11,775 nt of DNA, taken from assembly GCA_030590265.1 (NCBI GenBank), contig JAUUYW010000068.1:1-11775 (forward strand), written 5' to 3'. The notes below the pieces were generated by a model that saw only the letters and a program-made list of their open reading frames with translations, ran no database searches and had not been told where the DNA came from. Positions within the stretch are counted from its first letter, which is position 1; each line of letters opens with the position of its first letter. This document shows positions 1-6,413 of the stretch, in pieces. The translations under genes were made by a program, and so were the position numbers. This DNA is from Candidatus Krumholzibacteriia bacterium. Lineage in GTDB: Bacteria; Krumholzibacteriota; Krumholzibacteriia; LZORAL124-64-63.

Positions 1-317
1 CTTTGCATGAAGAAGTTCTGGACCAGGGTGTGAGGGTGACAACATTTTGTCCAGGACCCACTCGCACTGGGTTTTTTAGCCAGCAGGATATGGTCCCAAC
101 TGGTGAAATCAGTGCCAAGCAACTGGCCGAATCCAGCAAACGCCAGGCAAAAAGAATGGACGCCAGCAGCGCCGCCCTGGTGGGTTTCAACGCCTTCAAG
201 AAGGGTCAGGCCATTGTGATCCCTGGATTCAAAAACCGACTCTTCGCCCAGGCGTATCGGTTCTTTCCGCGGTCAGTGGTGCGGCGTGTGGCCATGAGGA
301 TGTTAAAAGCGGATTAA
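1..317 (+). CDS. Short-chain dehydrogenase/reductase, C-terminal part (5' truncated by window)
   Basis: The reading frame is open from the first bases of the window and ends with TAA at 315-317, so this is the last ~104 residues of a gene that starts upstream. The visible part has the segment after the SDR catalytic Tyr/Lys: 'GVRVTTFCPGPTRTGF', where the PGPxxT motif contacts the nicotinamide side of NAD(P)H. It ends in a basic, hydrophobic tail containing 'FFPRSVVRRV', typical of the DltE/COG0300 branch of SDRs. The Rossmann glycine motif and the YxxxK active site lie outside the window, so cofactor choice and substrate cannot be read. It is probably a soluble or membrane-associated oxidoreductase. 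The next gene starts 94 bp later with its own candidate promoter, so the two are probably not one operon. Confidence 0.85.
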   Translation, partial: LHEEVLDQGVRVTTFCPGPTRTGFFSQQDMVPTGEISAKQLAESSKRQAKRMDASSAALVGFNAFKKGQAIVIPGFKNRLFAQAYRFFPRSVVRRVAMRMLKAD

Positions 318-332
318 TCCTGCGGATCAAGC

Positions 333-361
333 TTGGAGCAGTCCCTTGAATACCTTATAGT
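333..361 (+). promoter_or_regulatory. Candidate sigma-70-type promoter for glgC
   Basis: TTGGAG at 333-338 (4 of 6 to TTGACA) is followed after exactly 17 nt by TATAGT at 356-361 (5 of 6 to TATAAT). The predicted start of transcription near 368 gives a ~45-nt leader to the GTG start at 412. The call rests on sequence similarity alone. Confidence 0.45.
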
Positions 362-399
362 TGAAATCGATCAGACGGTATTTTTGCCAGGTCCAAAAC

Positions 400-405
400 A
401 AGGAG
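400..405 (+). promoter_or_regulatory. Ribosome binding site that fixes the glgC start
   Basis: AAGGAG lies 6 nt before GTG at 412. The longer in-frame opening from TTG at 361 has no such signal, and its extra 17 residues do not resemble the family N-terminus. GTG at 412 is therefore preferred. Confidence 0.8.
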
Positions 406-411
406 CCAAAA

Positions 412-1692
412 GTGAAAAACGTGACTGCCATCATCCTTGGGGGAGGACGAGGCACCCGGCTCTTCCCCCTCACTCTTCAGCGCAGCAAACCGGCCGTCGG
501 TTTTGCCGGCAAGTACCGTCTCATCGATATCCCCATCAGCAACTGCATCAATTCGGGCCTGAAAAAAGTTTTTGTTTTGACCCAGTTTCTTTCGGCGAGC
601 ATGCACCGTCACATCATGCAGACATACGCTTTCGATACTTTCACCGATGGTTTTGTGGACATTCTCGCCGCCGAGCAAACTCCCGACCGTGACGCCTGGT
701 TCCAGGGCACCAGCGATGCCGTGCGCGCCACCTTGAATCACACCATGTATTACGACTCGGACGAGATTGTCATTCTGGGTGGTGACCATCTCTACCGCAT
801 GGATTATTCGGACCTGGTTCGCCATCACCGCAAAACCGGTGCCGATATTACTTTGGGTGTTTATCCGGTGGTGCGCAACGAGGCCAGCCGCATGGGATTG
901 ATGCGTGCCGACGATGAAGGCCGGGTGGTGGAGTTCGTGGAAAAACCCACCGACGACAAGGTGATCGACTCCTTCAAAGCCCCCACCGAATTGTTTGCCG
1001 CCCATGGTATCAACGTAGAGGGCGACAAGTATCTGGCCAGCATGGGCATCTACGTTTTCAGCCCCAATGTGCTGCGCGATCTGCTGGCCGATGAATCCAA
1101 AACCGACTTCGGCAAAGAGGTTATTCCCGACGCCATCGCCGACTACAAGGTTGTGGCCTATCCGTTCAGTGGCTACTGGCGGGATATCGGTACCATCGGC
1201 GCTTTCTTCGAAGCCAACATGGAACTGGTGAGGAAAGACCCGGAGTTCAATTTGTACCAGGGTGGCTGGCCGTTTTACACTCGCACAAGATCATTGCCGC
1301 CCAGCAGCATCATCAATTCCGAGATCAACAACAGCCTGGTTGTGGAAGGATCTTTGGTTGTGGGGGCCACCATCAACAATTGCATCCTGGGTATTCGCAG
1401 CAGGGTGGGCGAGGGGTCGGTGCTTAAGGACGTCATCATGCAGGGCAACGATTTTTATGATGGAGAGCACAATTTGGGCGATCAGGAACAGAACCAGGGC
1501 CCGCCCCTGGGTGTTGGAAAAAACTGCCGAATTGAACGCTGCATCATTGATAAGAATGTCCACATCGGCGACAACGTGGTGATCATGCCCAAACCGGATG
1601 TGACCGAGTACGAAGGCCAGCGCCGCTGGATTCGTGACGGCATCACGGTTATTCCCAAAGGCACGGTGATCCCATCCGGCACCGTGCTGTAA
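412..1692 (+). CDS. glgC: Glucose-1-phosphate adenylyltransferase (ADP-glucose pyrophosphorylase), plant/cyanobacterial type
   Basis: This enzyme makes ADP-glucose and pyrophosphate from ATP and glucose-1-phosphate, the committed step of bacterial glycogen synthesis, in the cytoplasm. The 426-residue protein starts at GTG. The N-terminal nucleotidyltransferase domain shows GGGRGTRLFPLT (10-21), the SKPAVGFAGKYRLID stretch (25-39), WFQGTSDAVR (from 96), GGDHLYRMDY (123-132, with the metal-binding Asp at 125), FVEKP (175-179, with K178 matching the glucose-1-phosphate-binding Lys) and GYWRDIGT (254-261). The C-terminal third is a left-handed beta-helix with hexapeptide-like repeats (VVEGSLVVGATINNCIL). 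Wording and length follow cyanobacterial/plant enzymes more than E. coli GlgC. K381 (in CIIDKNVHIG) and K416 (in ITVIPKGTVI) align by eye with the lysines that bind 3-phosphoglycerate in Anabaena. A secreted barrel gene follows 8 nt after the stop, so co-transcription is likely. No other glycogen gene is in view. Confidence 0.96.
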   Translation: MKNVTAIILGGGRGTRLFPLTLQRSKPAVGFAGKYRLIDIPISNCINSGLKKVFVLTQFLSASMHRHIMQTYAFDTFTDGFVDILAAEQTPDRDAWFQGTSDAVRATLNHTMYYDSDEIVILGGDHLYRMDYSDLVRHHRKTGADITLGVYPVVRNEASRMGLMRADDEGRVVEFVEKPTDDKVIDSFKAPTELFAAHGINVEGDKYLASMGIYVFSPNVLRDLLADESKTDFGKEVIPDAIADYKVVAYPFSGYWRDIGTIGAFFEANMELVRKDPEFNLYQGGWPFYTRTRSLPPSSIINSEINNSLVVEGSLVVGATINNCILGIRSRVGEGSVLKDVIMQGNDFYDGEHNLGDQEQNQGPPLGVGKNCRIERCIIDKNVHIGDNVVIMPKPDVTEYEGQRRWIRDGITVIPKGTVIPSGTVL

Positions 1693-1700
1693 TTGAAGGC

Positions 1701-2837
1701 TTGCTCCTGCTCCTCGTTCTGGTTTTGGCCGCGGCAACATTGCCCGGTCAAGCCAGGGCTGAGAACCAGGAGCAGGATGACTGCTGGAAAGCATCCAATC
1801 AGGCTTACCAGAATGTGCCTCATTTGTTTTACAGCAATCAGCCCGATTCCCTGCTCAGTGTGCTCCTGGCCTGGGAAGATGTTTGTGGAGAATCCGAACC
1901 CCTGATTCGCATCAAGATTTTGGCTTCCATCTGGGATGATTCTTTCAGCGAAAATATTTACGACTCCCGCATCATCGACTATCTGATTTGGCGATATGAT
2001 TCAAACCGACAAACCAAGGTGCTGGGTGATGTTAACCCGTCCATGGCTTCGGGCGACATTGCCAGTGATGCCGATTTTGCCTTTTACACTGCTTCATTCG
2101 ATACCTTCACCACCGAACTGGCCGACCAGATTCTGCCCCACACCACAAACAATTCCATCGAGCAGTTTTATTGCCTTTTTTATTCGGGCCAGGTGGATAA
2201 GGCCTACGAAATTCTCCATGGTCAGGGGCTGCTCGGCACGGATCTTCGCTGGTACTATCAGCGGGAGATGAGCTATTTGCGGAAGAAGAGGGTCCAGCCG
2301 GTTTTTGCCCTCACTGGCGGAGTGTGGAAGCCGGAAGGGGATTTGCTGCTGGTTGGCGATCATGCCCAATATGGGGCGACCATCGGCGTACGCCAGGATG
2401 GCTGGATTGGACGGCTGGTTTTTGAAGTCCGGCCTGGCCGGTCCGCCAATCCCTATTTTGTGGACCAGGATGGAATTTCGGGCTGGTCTGATCGCTGGGA
2501 TAATATTTACATGGGCCTGGAAATTGGCCGGGAAGCTTACCAATACGAAGGTCACCGGGTGGATCTCTTTGTAGGGTTGGGGTATGACGGAGTGAAACCT
2601 TTTTGGGAAGAGGATTTGGTTCTGGGCACGGTGAACGCCAATGTGGGGTTTGGTTACCGGTTGTTTTTGGGGTCCACTCAACGTTGGGTTATCGGTGCTG
2701 ATTATCGCTTTGAGTCCATTTCAGACCGCAACCCGGGTGGCACGATCCTTTCGGGTACGGCCACCGCTCTGCGTTTTACTGTGGGATATTCTCCCGATTT
2801 TGGTATTGGTCGCCGGCTCTCCGGATTGGGGCACTAG
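1701..2837 (+). CDS. Exported protein with C-terminal outer-membrane beta-barrel, function unknown
   Basis: I do not recognise a named family. The 378-residue frame opens with a very hydrophobic stretch (LLLLVLVLAAATL) and an ARA/E site that fits signal peptidase cleavage after residue 20. Residues ~25-200 are mostly helix-like, with helical or repeat-type segments such as EQFYCLFYSGQVDKAYEIL. From ~202 the protein alternates polar and hydrophobic residues with many Gly, Tyr and Trp (DNIYMGLEIGREAYQYEGH, VNANVGFGYRLFLG, ALRFTVGYSPD), as in an outer-membrane barrel of about eight strands. The end (GRRLSGLGH) lacks the usual terminal aromatic residue. The start is uncertain. TTG at 1701 follows a GAAGG by only one base; CTG at 1707 is better spaced; none of the options gives a positively charged signal n-region. 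It probably shares the glgC transcript because the gap is 8 nt. Any link to glycogen is unproven. Confidence 0.75.
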   Translation: MLLLLVLVLAAATLPGQARAENQEQDDCWKASNQAYQNVPHLFYSNQPDSLLSVLLAWEDVCGESEPLIRIKILASIWDDSFSENIYDSRIIDYLIWRYDSNRQTKVLGDVNPSMASGDIASDADFAFYTASFDTFTTELADQILPHTTNNSIEQFYCLFYSGQVDKAYEILHGQGLLGTDLRWYYQREMSYLRKKRVQPVFALTGGVWKPEGDLLLVGDHAQYGATIGVRQDGWIGRLVFEVRPGRSANPYFVDQDGISGWSDRWDNIYMGLEIGREAYQYEGHRVDLFVGLGYDGVKPFWEEDLVLGTVNANVGFGYRLFLGSTQRWVIGADYRFESISDRNPGGTILSGTATALRFTVGYSPDFGIGRRLSGLGH

Positions 2838-3096
2838 GGGCAAACCTTGCCAAACGTTGTCGCCATTCTACCCACATCTGACAGATTCAAAACACCCCCC
2901 CCCAGGCAACACTATATCTCAAATCCAGCCGCAATAGCACAAAGCTGGCAGGGTGGATAGAATGAAATAATTGGTTTCAAATCAATTCCATGGGATTTAC
3001 TCAAACAGCATTTTTCACCTGTTTTGATGAATCCCAGCCATAATCTGGAAAATCATAGCAAAACTGTAGGCAGGTTGCTGAAAATTTAACATTGAA
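2838..3096. other. Intergenic stretch without a supportable gene
   Basis: There are 366 bp between the barrel gene and pckG. This first part holds no frame with a start, a ribosome site and family-like protein. It contains a small GGCAA-ACC-TTGCC hairpin (2839-2851) without a following T run, which is too weak to call a terminator. It also holds a run of nine C residues (2895-2903). The rest becomes AT-rich towards the pckG promoter. Confidence 0.6.
2895..2903. repeat. C9 homopolymer tract
   Basis: Nine consecutive C residues lie in the intergenic region, 58 bp after the upstream stop codon. Such tracts can vary in length by slippage and are also prone to sequencing error. The tract is not in a coding frame and is about 200 bp before the predicted pckG promoter, so no phase-variable effect is evident. 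Confidence 0.7.
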
Positions 3097-3126
3097 TTGA
3101 GACGGAAAAGACTTATTTTTTTTAAT
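3097..3126 (+). promoter_or_regulatory. Candidate sigma-70-type promoter for pckG
   Basis: TTGAGA at 3097-3102 (5 of 6) and TTTAAT at 3121-3126 (5 of 6) are separated by 18 nt in an AT-rich context. Transcription would begin near 3133. The -10 box is part of TTAATT-AGGA-TTAATT (3122-3137), a direct repeat that also contains the inverted pair TTAAT/ATTAA, so an operator overlapping the promoter is possible. Confidence 0.55.
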
Positions 3127-3132
3127 TAGGAT

Positions 3133-3203
3133 TAATTTCGGAGCTGCTCCCTTGCACAATGTAAGGCTGCCGGCATCGAATCATCAGCCAAGGGAGATTA
3201 GGT
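3133..3203 (+). promoter_or_regulatory. Structured 5' leader of pckG with possible Shine-Dalgarno sequestration
   Basis: The ribosome site AGGGAG (3191-3196) is 7 nt before ATG at 3204. The 8-mer CAAGGGAG (3189-3196) that contains it is the exact reverse complement of CTCCCTTG at 3147-3154, so an 8-bp stem would hide it. A GGAG at 3140-3143 can instead pair with CTCC at 3147-3150 across a CTG loop, which would leave the ribosome site free. A third element, GGCTG (3165-3169) with CAGCC (3185-3189), lies between the arms. The base-pairing potential is read directly from the sequence; a switching role is inference. It matches no riboswitch class I know. Confidence 0.45.
3151..3160 (+). repeat. 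CTTGCACAAT 10-mer, copy 1 (pckG leader)
   Basis: This exact 10-mer recurs at 5231-5240, in the intergenic region before the cytochrome-barrel gene. Here its first bases also form part of the anti-Shine-Dalgarno arm. The core TTGCACAA is close to a palindrome. It could be a shared regulator site or chance. Confidence 0.35.
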
Positions 3204-5156
3204 ATGCTGGAGCTCAAAAAAGGCATTGATATCCTCACCGACGTCGGTGGAGTGAACACCATTGCCGAAGCGCGCGCCATCATCGAGGCAAAACTCGACA
3301 ACGTGAACCGTGAAAAGCTTGCCCCAATCACCAATGAGGAAGCGTTGATCAAGATCGCCGCCGCCATCAACATGTGTGAGCCCGACGACGTTTTCATCAA
3401 CACCGGTAGCGAAGAAGATTGTGCCTGGATCCGCAACTACTCCTTGGAAAAGGGTGAAGAAAAACCTTTGGCCAAAAAAGGCCACACCATCCACTTCGAT
3501 CTTGCCGAAGATCAGGCCCGCCTGGTGAACCAGACTTTCTATATCGTCAACGAAAACGAAAAAACCAGCGCCATGGCCAAGAAGGTTTTGCGCAGCGAAG
3601 GCCATGCCTATGTGACCCAATACATGAAGGGTATCATGAAGGGCATGACCATGATGATCGGCTTCTACGCCCGTGGTCCCGTTGGCGCTTTTGCCACCAC
3701 GGCTGCCATTGAGATTTCCAGCTCCACCTACGTTCTGCACTCGGCCGAGCTGCTGTACCGCAACTGCTACGACAAGTTCGATGCCGAAGCCGAACGCCGT
3801 GGCATCTTCTTCACCAACGTGCACAGCGAAGGCCCCAATCGCCCCGAAGACGTGCCCAACGCGCGCATCTTCATGGATCGTTCCTGGTTGACCACCTTCT
3901 CCACTTTCTGCACCTATGCGGGTAACACCCTGCTGATGAAGAAGGGCAACCACCGCTTCAGCGTGGATTATGCCACTTACTTCGGCGTGGAAAAGGAACT
4001 CTCCGAGCACATGTTTATCACCGGTCTCAAGGGCAAAAACGGCAAAGTTACCTACTTCGCCGGCGCTGCTCCTTCCGGTTGCGGTAAAACCACCACTGCC
4101 ATGGTTGGCACCGGTTTTGTGGGTGACGATCTGGCCCAGATGTGGATCGCTGAAGATGGCACCTGCCGCGCCATCAACCCCGAAGCCGGTATTTTCGGCA
4201 TCGTGGAAGATGTGAACCGCGAGGGTGATCCCATGCTCATGAACTCACTGCGTGACAATGATACCGAGGTTATCTGGTCCAACGTGCTGATCGGTGAAGA
4301 CAATGTGCCTTACTGGAACGGCAGTGGCGAAAATATTCCTGACGAAGGCTTCAACTTCCAGGGTGCCTGGAAAAAAGGCATGACCACCGCCGACGGCAAG
4401 GTCGTTCCTCCGAGCCACAAGAACTCTCGTTGCACCATCGATGCCAAAGCCATCGAGAACCATGATGTCGAAGGCAACGCCGATCCGGCTGGTGTGCCCG
4501 TCAAAATCATCACCTACTCGGGTCGCGATGCCGACACCATGCCTCCTGTGTGGGTCGCCAAGAACTCTGACGCTGGTGTGGCCATTGGTGCCAGCATTGT
4601 TTCGGCTGCCACGGCCACCGAGATTGGTGCCACCGGCGTGCGGCGCCAGCCCTGGGCCAACGCCCCGTTCATCCCCGGCGCCCTGGCCGACTACATGGAC
4701 GCGCAGTTCAAGTTCTTCAACTCGAAAAAATACAGCGAAGGCAACCGTCCCATCATGGCCGGCCTGAACTACTTCCTGACCCATGCCAACCGCGGCAGCG
4801 ACGGAAACGGTTTGCTGGGCGAGAAAAAAGACGTGCATGTGTGGCTGGGCTGGCTGGCTTCCTACGTCAACGGTGAAGTTGAGGCCATCGAGACTCCCAT
4901 TGGTTTTGTTCCCAAGTACGATGACCTGAAGGCTCTCTTCGCCGGCATCGACAAGGAATACCCGAAGAGTATGTACGACATGCAGTTCGCGCTGTATCTC
5001 GACAAAATCGTGGCGCGCATTGATCTGCAGACCGAAGCATACGGCAAAGAGGATAACCTTCCGCCGCAGCTTTTCACTGTGTTCAGTGCTCAGAAGGCCG
5101 AATTGCTGGCTCTCAAGGACACTCACGGAGCCATCTTGGATGTCGAAAAACTGTAA
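3204..5156 (+). CDS. pckG: Phosphoenolpyruvate carboxykinase, GTP-type family
   Basis: This cytoplasmic enzyme interconverts oxaloacetate + GTP and PEP + CO2 + GDP, the entry step of gluconeogenesis (or, in reverse, CO2-fixing succinate production). The 650-residue protein shows the expected order: KK at 246-247 (the metal-binding Lys region), EHM with H269 (the second Mn ligand), P-loop GAAPSGCGKTTTAM at 287-300 with C293 and K295, GDDLAQM with D308/D309 (the third Mn ligand region), AINPEAGIFGI, then NSR. The P-loop keeps the reactive Cys of GTP enzymes but reads PSGCGKTTTAM, not PSACGKTNLAM. The usual DPFAMRPFFGYNFG segment is replaced by QPWANAPFIPGALADYM. The protein is also slightly longer than the ~590-625 residues typical of animal and actinobacterial enzymes. 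These features point to a divergent archaeal/FCB-like subclass of the family. GTP use is expected but should not be assumed. The start is well fixed by AGGGAG 7 nt upstream. It is probably monocistronic, with its own promoter and a downstream hairpin. Confidence 0.95.
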   Translation: MLELKKGIDILTDVGGVNTIAEARAIIEAKLDNVNREKLAPITNEEALIKIAAAINMCEPDDVFINTGSEEDCAWIRNYSLEKGEEKPLAKKGHTIHFDLAEDQARLVNQTFYIVNENEKTSAMAKKVLRSEGHAYVTQYMKGIMKGMTMMIGFYARGPVGAFATTAAIEISSSTYVLHSAELLYRNCYDKFDAEAERRGIFFTNVHSEGPNRPEDVPNARIFMDRSWLTTFSTFCTYAGNTLLMKKGNHRFSVDYATYFGVEKELSEHMFITGLKGKNGKVTYFAGAAPSGCGKTTTAMVGTGFVGDDLAQMWIAEDGTCRAINPEAGIFGIVEDVNREGDPMLMNSLRDNDTEVIWSNVLIGEDNVPYWNGSGENIPDEGFNFQGAWKKGMTTADGKVVPPSHKNSRCTIDAKAIENHDVEGNADPAGVPVKIITYSGRDADTMPPVWVAKNSDAGVAIGASIVSAATATEIGATGVRRQPWANAPFIPGALADYMDAQFKFFNSKKYSEGNRPIMAGLNYFLTHANRGSDGNGLLGEKKDVHVWLGWLASYVNGEVEAIETPIGFVPKYDDLKALFAGIDKEYPKSMYDMQFALYLDKIVARIDLQTEAYGKEDNLPPQLFTVFSAQKAELLALKDTHGAILDVEKL

Positions 5157-5186
5157 CGACAGAAGACTTCCTCGAAGTTTGGAAAA

Positions 5187-5217
5187 AGAAGGGCCGGCCC
5201 AATGGGTTGGCCCTTCT
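5187..5217 (+). terminator. Strong hairpin after pckG, probable terminator
   Basis: AGAAGGGCC (5187-5195) pairs perfectly with GGCCCTTCT (5209-5217). Two G-U pairs and CCC/GGG extend the stem to 14 bp with an AAT loop (5201-5203). It begins 30 nt after the pckG stop. The + strand tail is GTTGTTCGCG, poor in T. Read on the - strand the stem is followed by five T, so the hairpin is a better terminator in that direction. Confidence 0.7.
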
Positions 5218-5230
5218 GTTGTTCGCGCCA

Positions 5231-5240
5231 CTTGCACAAT
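5231..5240 (+). repeat. CTTGCACAAT 10-mer, copy 2 (before the cytochrome-barrel gene)
   Basis: Identical to 3151-3160. Here it sits between the pckG terminator and the next gene, ~80 nt before the start codon. I see no convincing -35/-10 pair in 5218-5300, so this site may belong to an activator-dependent promoter, or it may be chance. Confidence 0.35.
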
Positions 5241-5305
5241 TGCGGGAATCGTTTTTTTGTTCTAATTCTATAGAAGACCAAATTTCACTGAATTTCTATT
5301 TTCAT

Positions 5306-5311
5306 GAAGGA
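5306..5311 (+). promoter_or_regulatory. Ribosome binding site that fixes the cytochrome-barrel start
   Basis: GAAGGA lies 7 nt before ATG at 5319. An in-frame ATG at 5304 overlaps this site and has no upstream signal, so the start is 5319 and not 5304. Confidence 0.75.
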
Positions 5312-5318
5312 CATAAAG

Positions 5319-6401
5319 ATGTCTCGTTTGCTATTGAGGTCTTTATTGATGGCTTTGCTGGTGGTCACTTTGCTTCAAAGCCAATCAGCAATCGCTTTAC
5401 CACGGTATACGGCCCAATACGGACAAAGTTGTATCCTCTGCCATGTGAACCCCACGGGCGGAGGCATGCGCAGCGAATACGCCAGTCAATTTTTGGTGCC
5501 TGAAGAAATTGCCGCAAAGGGTTACAGCGAAGAGGAAATGGACTACATCAGTCCACGCATCAGCCCCAACATCACTCTGGGAGTAGACCTGCGTTCATTG
5601 CTGTATCAGCAGGAGGGTGGGGCCGGCTCAGGATTTGCCATGCAGGGCGACCTTTATGTGAACTTTGAGTTGGGTTCCCGTTTCGGCGCCTATGTGGAGC
5701 AGGGGCTCAACGGCAGTGGAGAGATTTTTGGCATCGGCCGGGTCGACTTGCTGGACAGCTATTTCAAAGCGGGCCGCTTCATCCCCGACTATGGCTGGCG
5801 ATTTTCCGATCACGGCATGTTCAACCGTCGTTATCTGACCGACACCGCCGGCAGCAACAGCCCGGCTGGTTTGTACAGCGAGGGTTTCGAAGTGGGGATT
5901 TCTCCGGGTGCATTCACCGCCAGTGCGGCGTTGCTGGGAGGCAGCCAACGCAATGGCGACAACTACTCGGGCCGGGCGCTTTATCAAGCCGAGCTGGGTG
6001 AATTGAACATCGGTGTCGGTGGATCTGTGCTGCGCCGGCAATTGGGTGGTCAGGCACGCCGGGCCGCAGGTGGATTCTGGTATCTGGCCTACGGTCGGTT
6101 GACTTGGTTGGGTGAAATCGACGAAACCAAACAGGACGACCAGCTCGGCAATATGGTGGCCCAGGAACTCACCATCACTGTGAAAAAAGGATACGACCTG
6201 CGTCTGACCTACAACTTCCAGGACCCTGACCGGGCATTGCAAAATGGTTCTCGCCAGAAGTACGGCACCGGAGTTTCGGCCATGCCGCTACCCTATTTCG
6301 GTTGGACCATCATGGCCAATTATTGGGACATGGACCAGGGTGCTGCCGTCACGGATGACGATCGATTTGAAGGCGAATTAATGGTCCACTTCTTTTACTA
6401 A
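5319..6401 (+). CDS. Fused monohaem c-type cytochrome / outer-membrane beta-barrel (Cyc2-like architecture)
   Basis: The 360-residue product has a signal peptide (MSRLLLRSLLMALLVV, cleavage after AIA at 24-26). Right after it comes a haem c site CILCH (38-42) in the context PRYTAQYGQSCILCHVNPTG. From about residue 70 the protein is Gly/Tyr-rich alternating beta sequence up to the end, and it closes with VHFFY, the terminal aromatic typical of barrels inserted by the BAM machinery. A short haem domain placed before a porin is the architecture of Cyc2, the outer-membrane iron oxidase of Fe(II)-oxidising bacteria. The residues around the haem differ, however, and this protein is shorter. It is therefore a Cyc2-like design, not a Cyc2 orthologue as far as I can see. 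It would carry electrons through the outer membrane, or the haem could be structural. The next gene starts 12 nt after its stop. The electron donor or acceptor is unknown. Confidence 0.8.
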   Translation: MSRLLLRSLLMALLVVTLLQSQSAIALPRYTAQYGQSCILCHVNPTGGGMRSEYASQFLVPEEIAAKGYSEEEMDYISPRISPNITLGVDLRSLLYQQEGGAGSGFAMQGDLYVNFELGSRFGAYVEQGLNGSGEIFGIGRVDLLDSYFKAGRFIPDYGWRFSDHGMFNRRYLTDTAGSNSPAGLYSEGFEVGISPGAFTASAALLGGSQRNGDNYSGRALYQAELGELNIGVGGSVLRRQLGGQARRAAGGFWYLAYGRLTWLGEIDETKQDDQLGNMVAQELTITVKKGYDLRLTYNFQDPDRALQNGSRQKYGTGVSAMPLPYFGWTIMANYWDMDQGAAVTDDDRFEGELMVHFFY

Positions 6402-6413
6402 ATGGAGGGCGAC

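Noticed and set aside
355..1005. Long open frame on the - strand opposite glgC (216 codons)
   Set aside because: It is a mirror of the glgC coding sequence with low-complexity His/Gly/Val content and no ribosome site; glgC itself is unmistakable.
2839..2851. GGCAA-ACC-TTGCC hairpin as terminator after the barrel gene
   Set aside because: Five-bp stem without a T run; it may be a chance palindrome.
5207..5222. TTGGCCC-N8-TGT resembling a sigma-54 site
   Set aside because: The -12 element reads GT instead of GC and the bases are explained by the terminator stem.
4245..5237. 330-codon open frame on the - strand opposite pckG
   Set aside because: Antisense shadow of a strongly biased gene; no recognisable domain, and it would overlap the pckG terminator.
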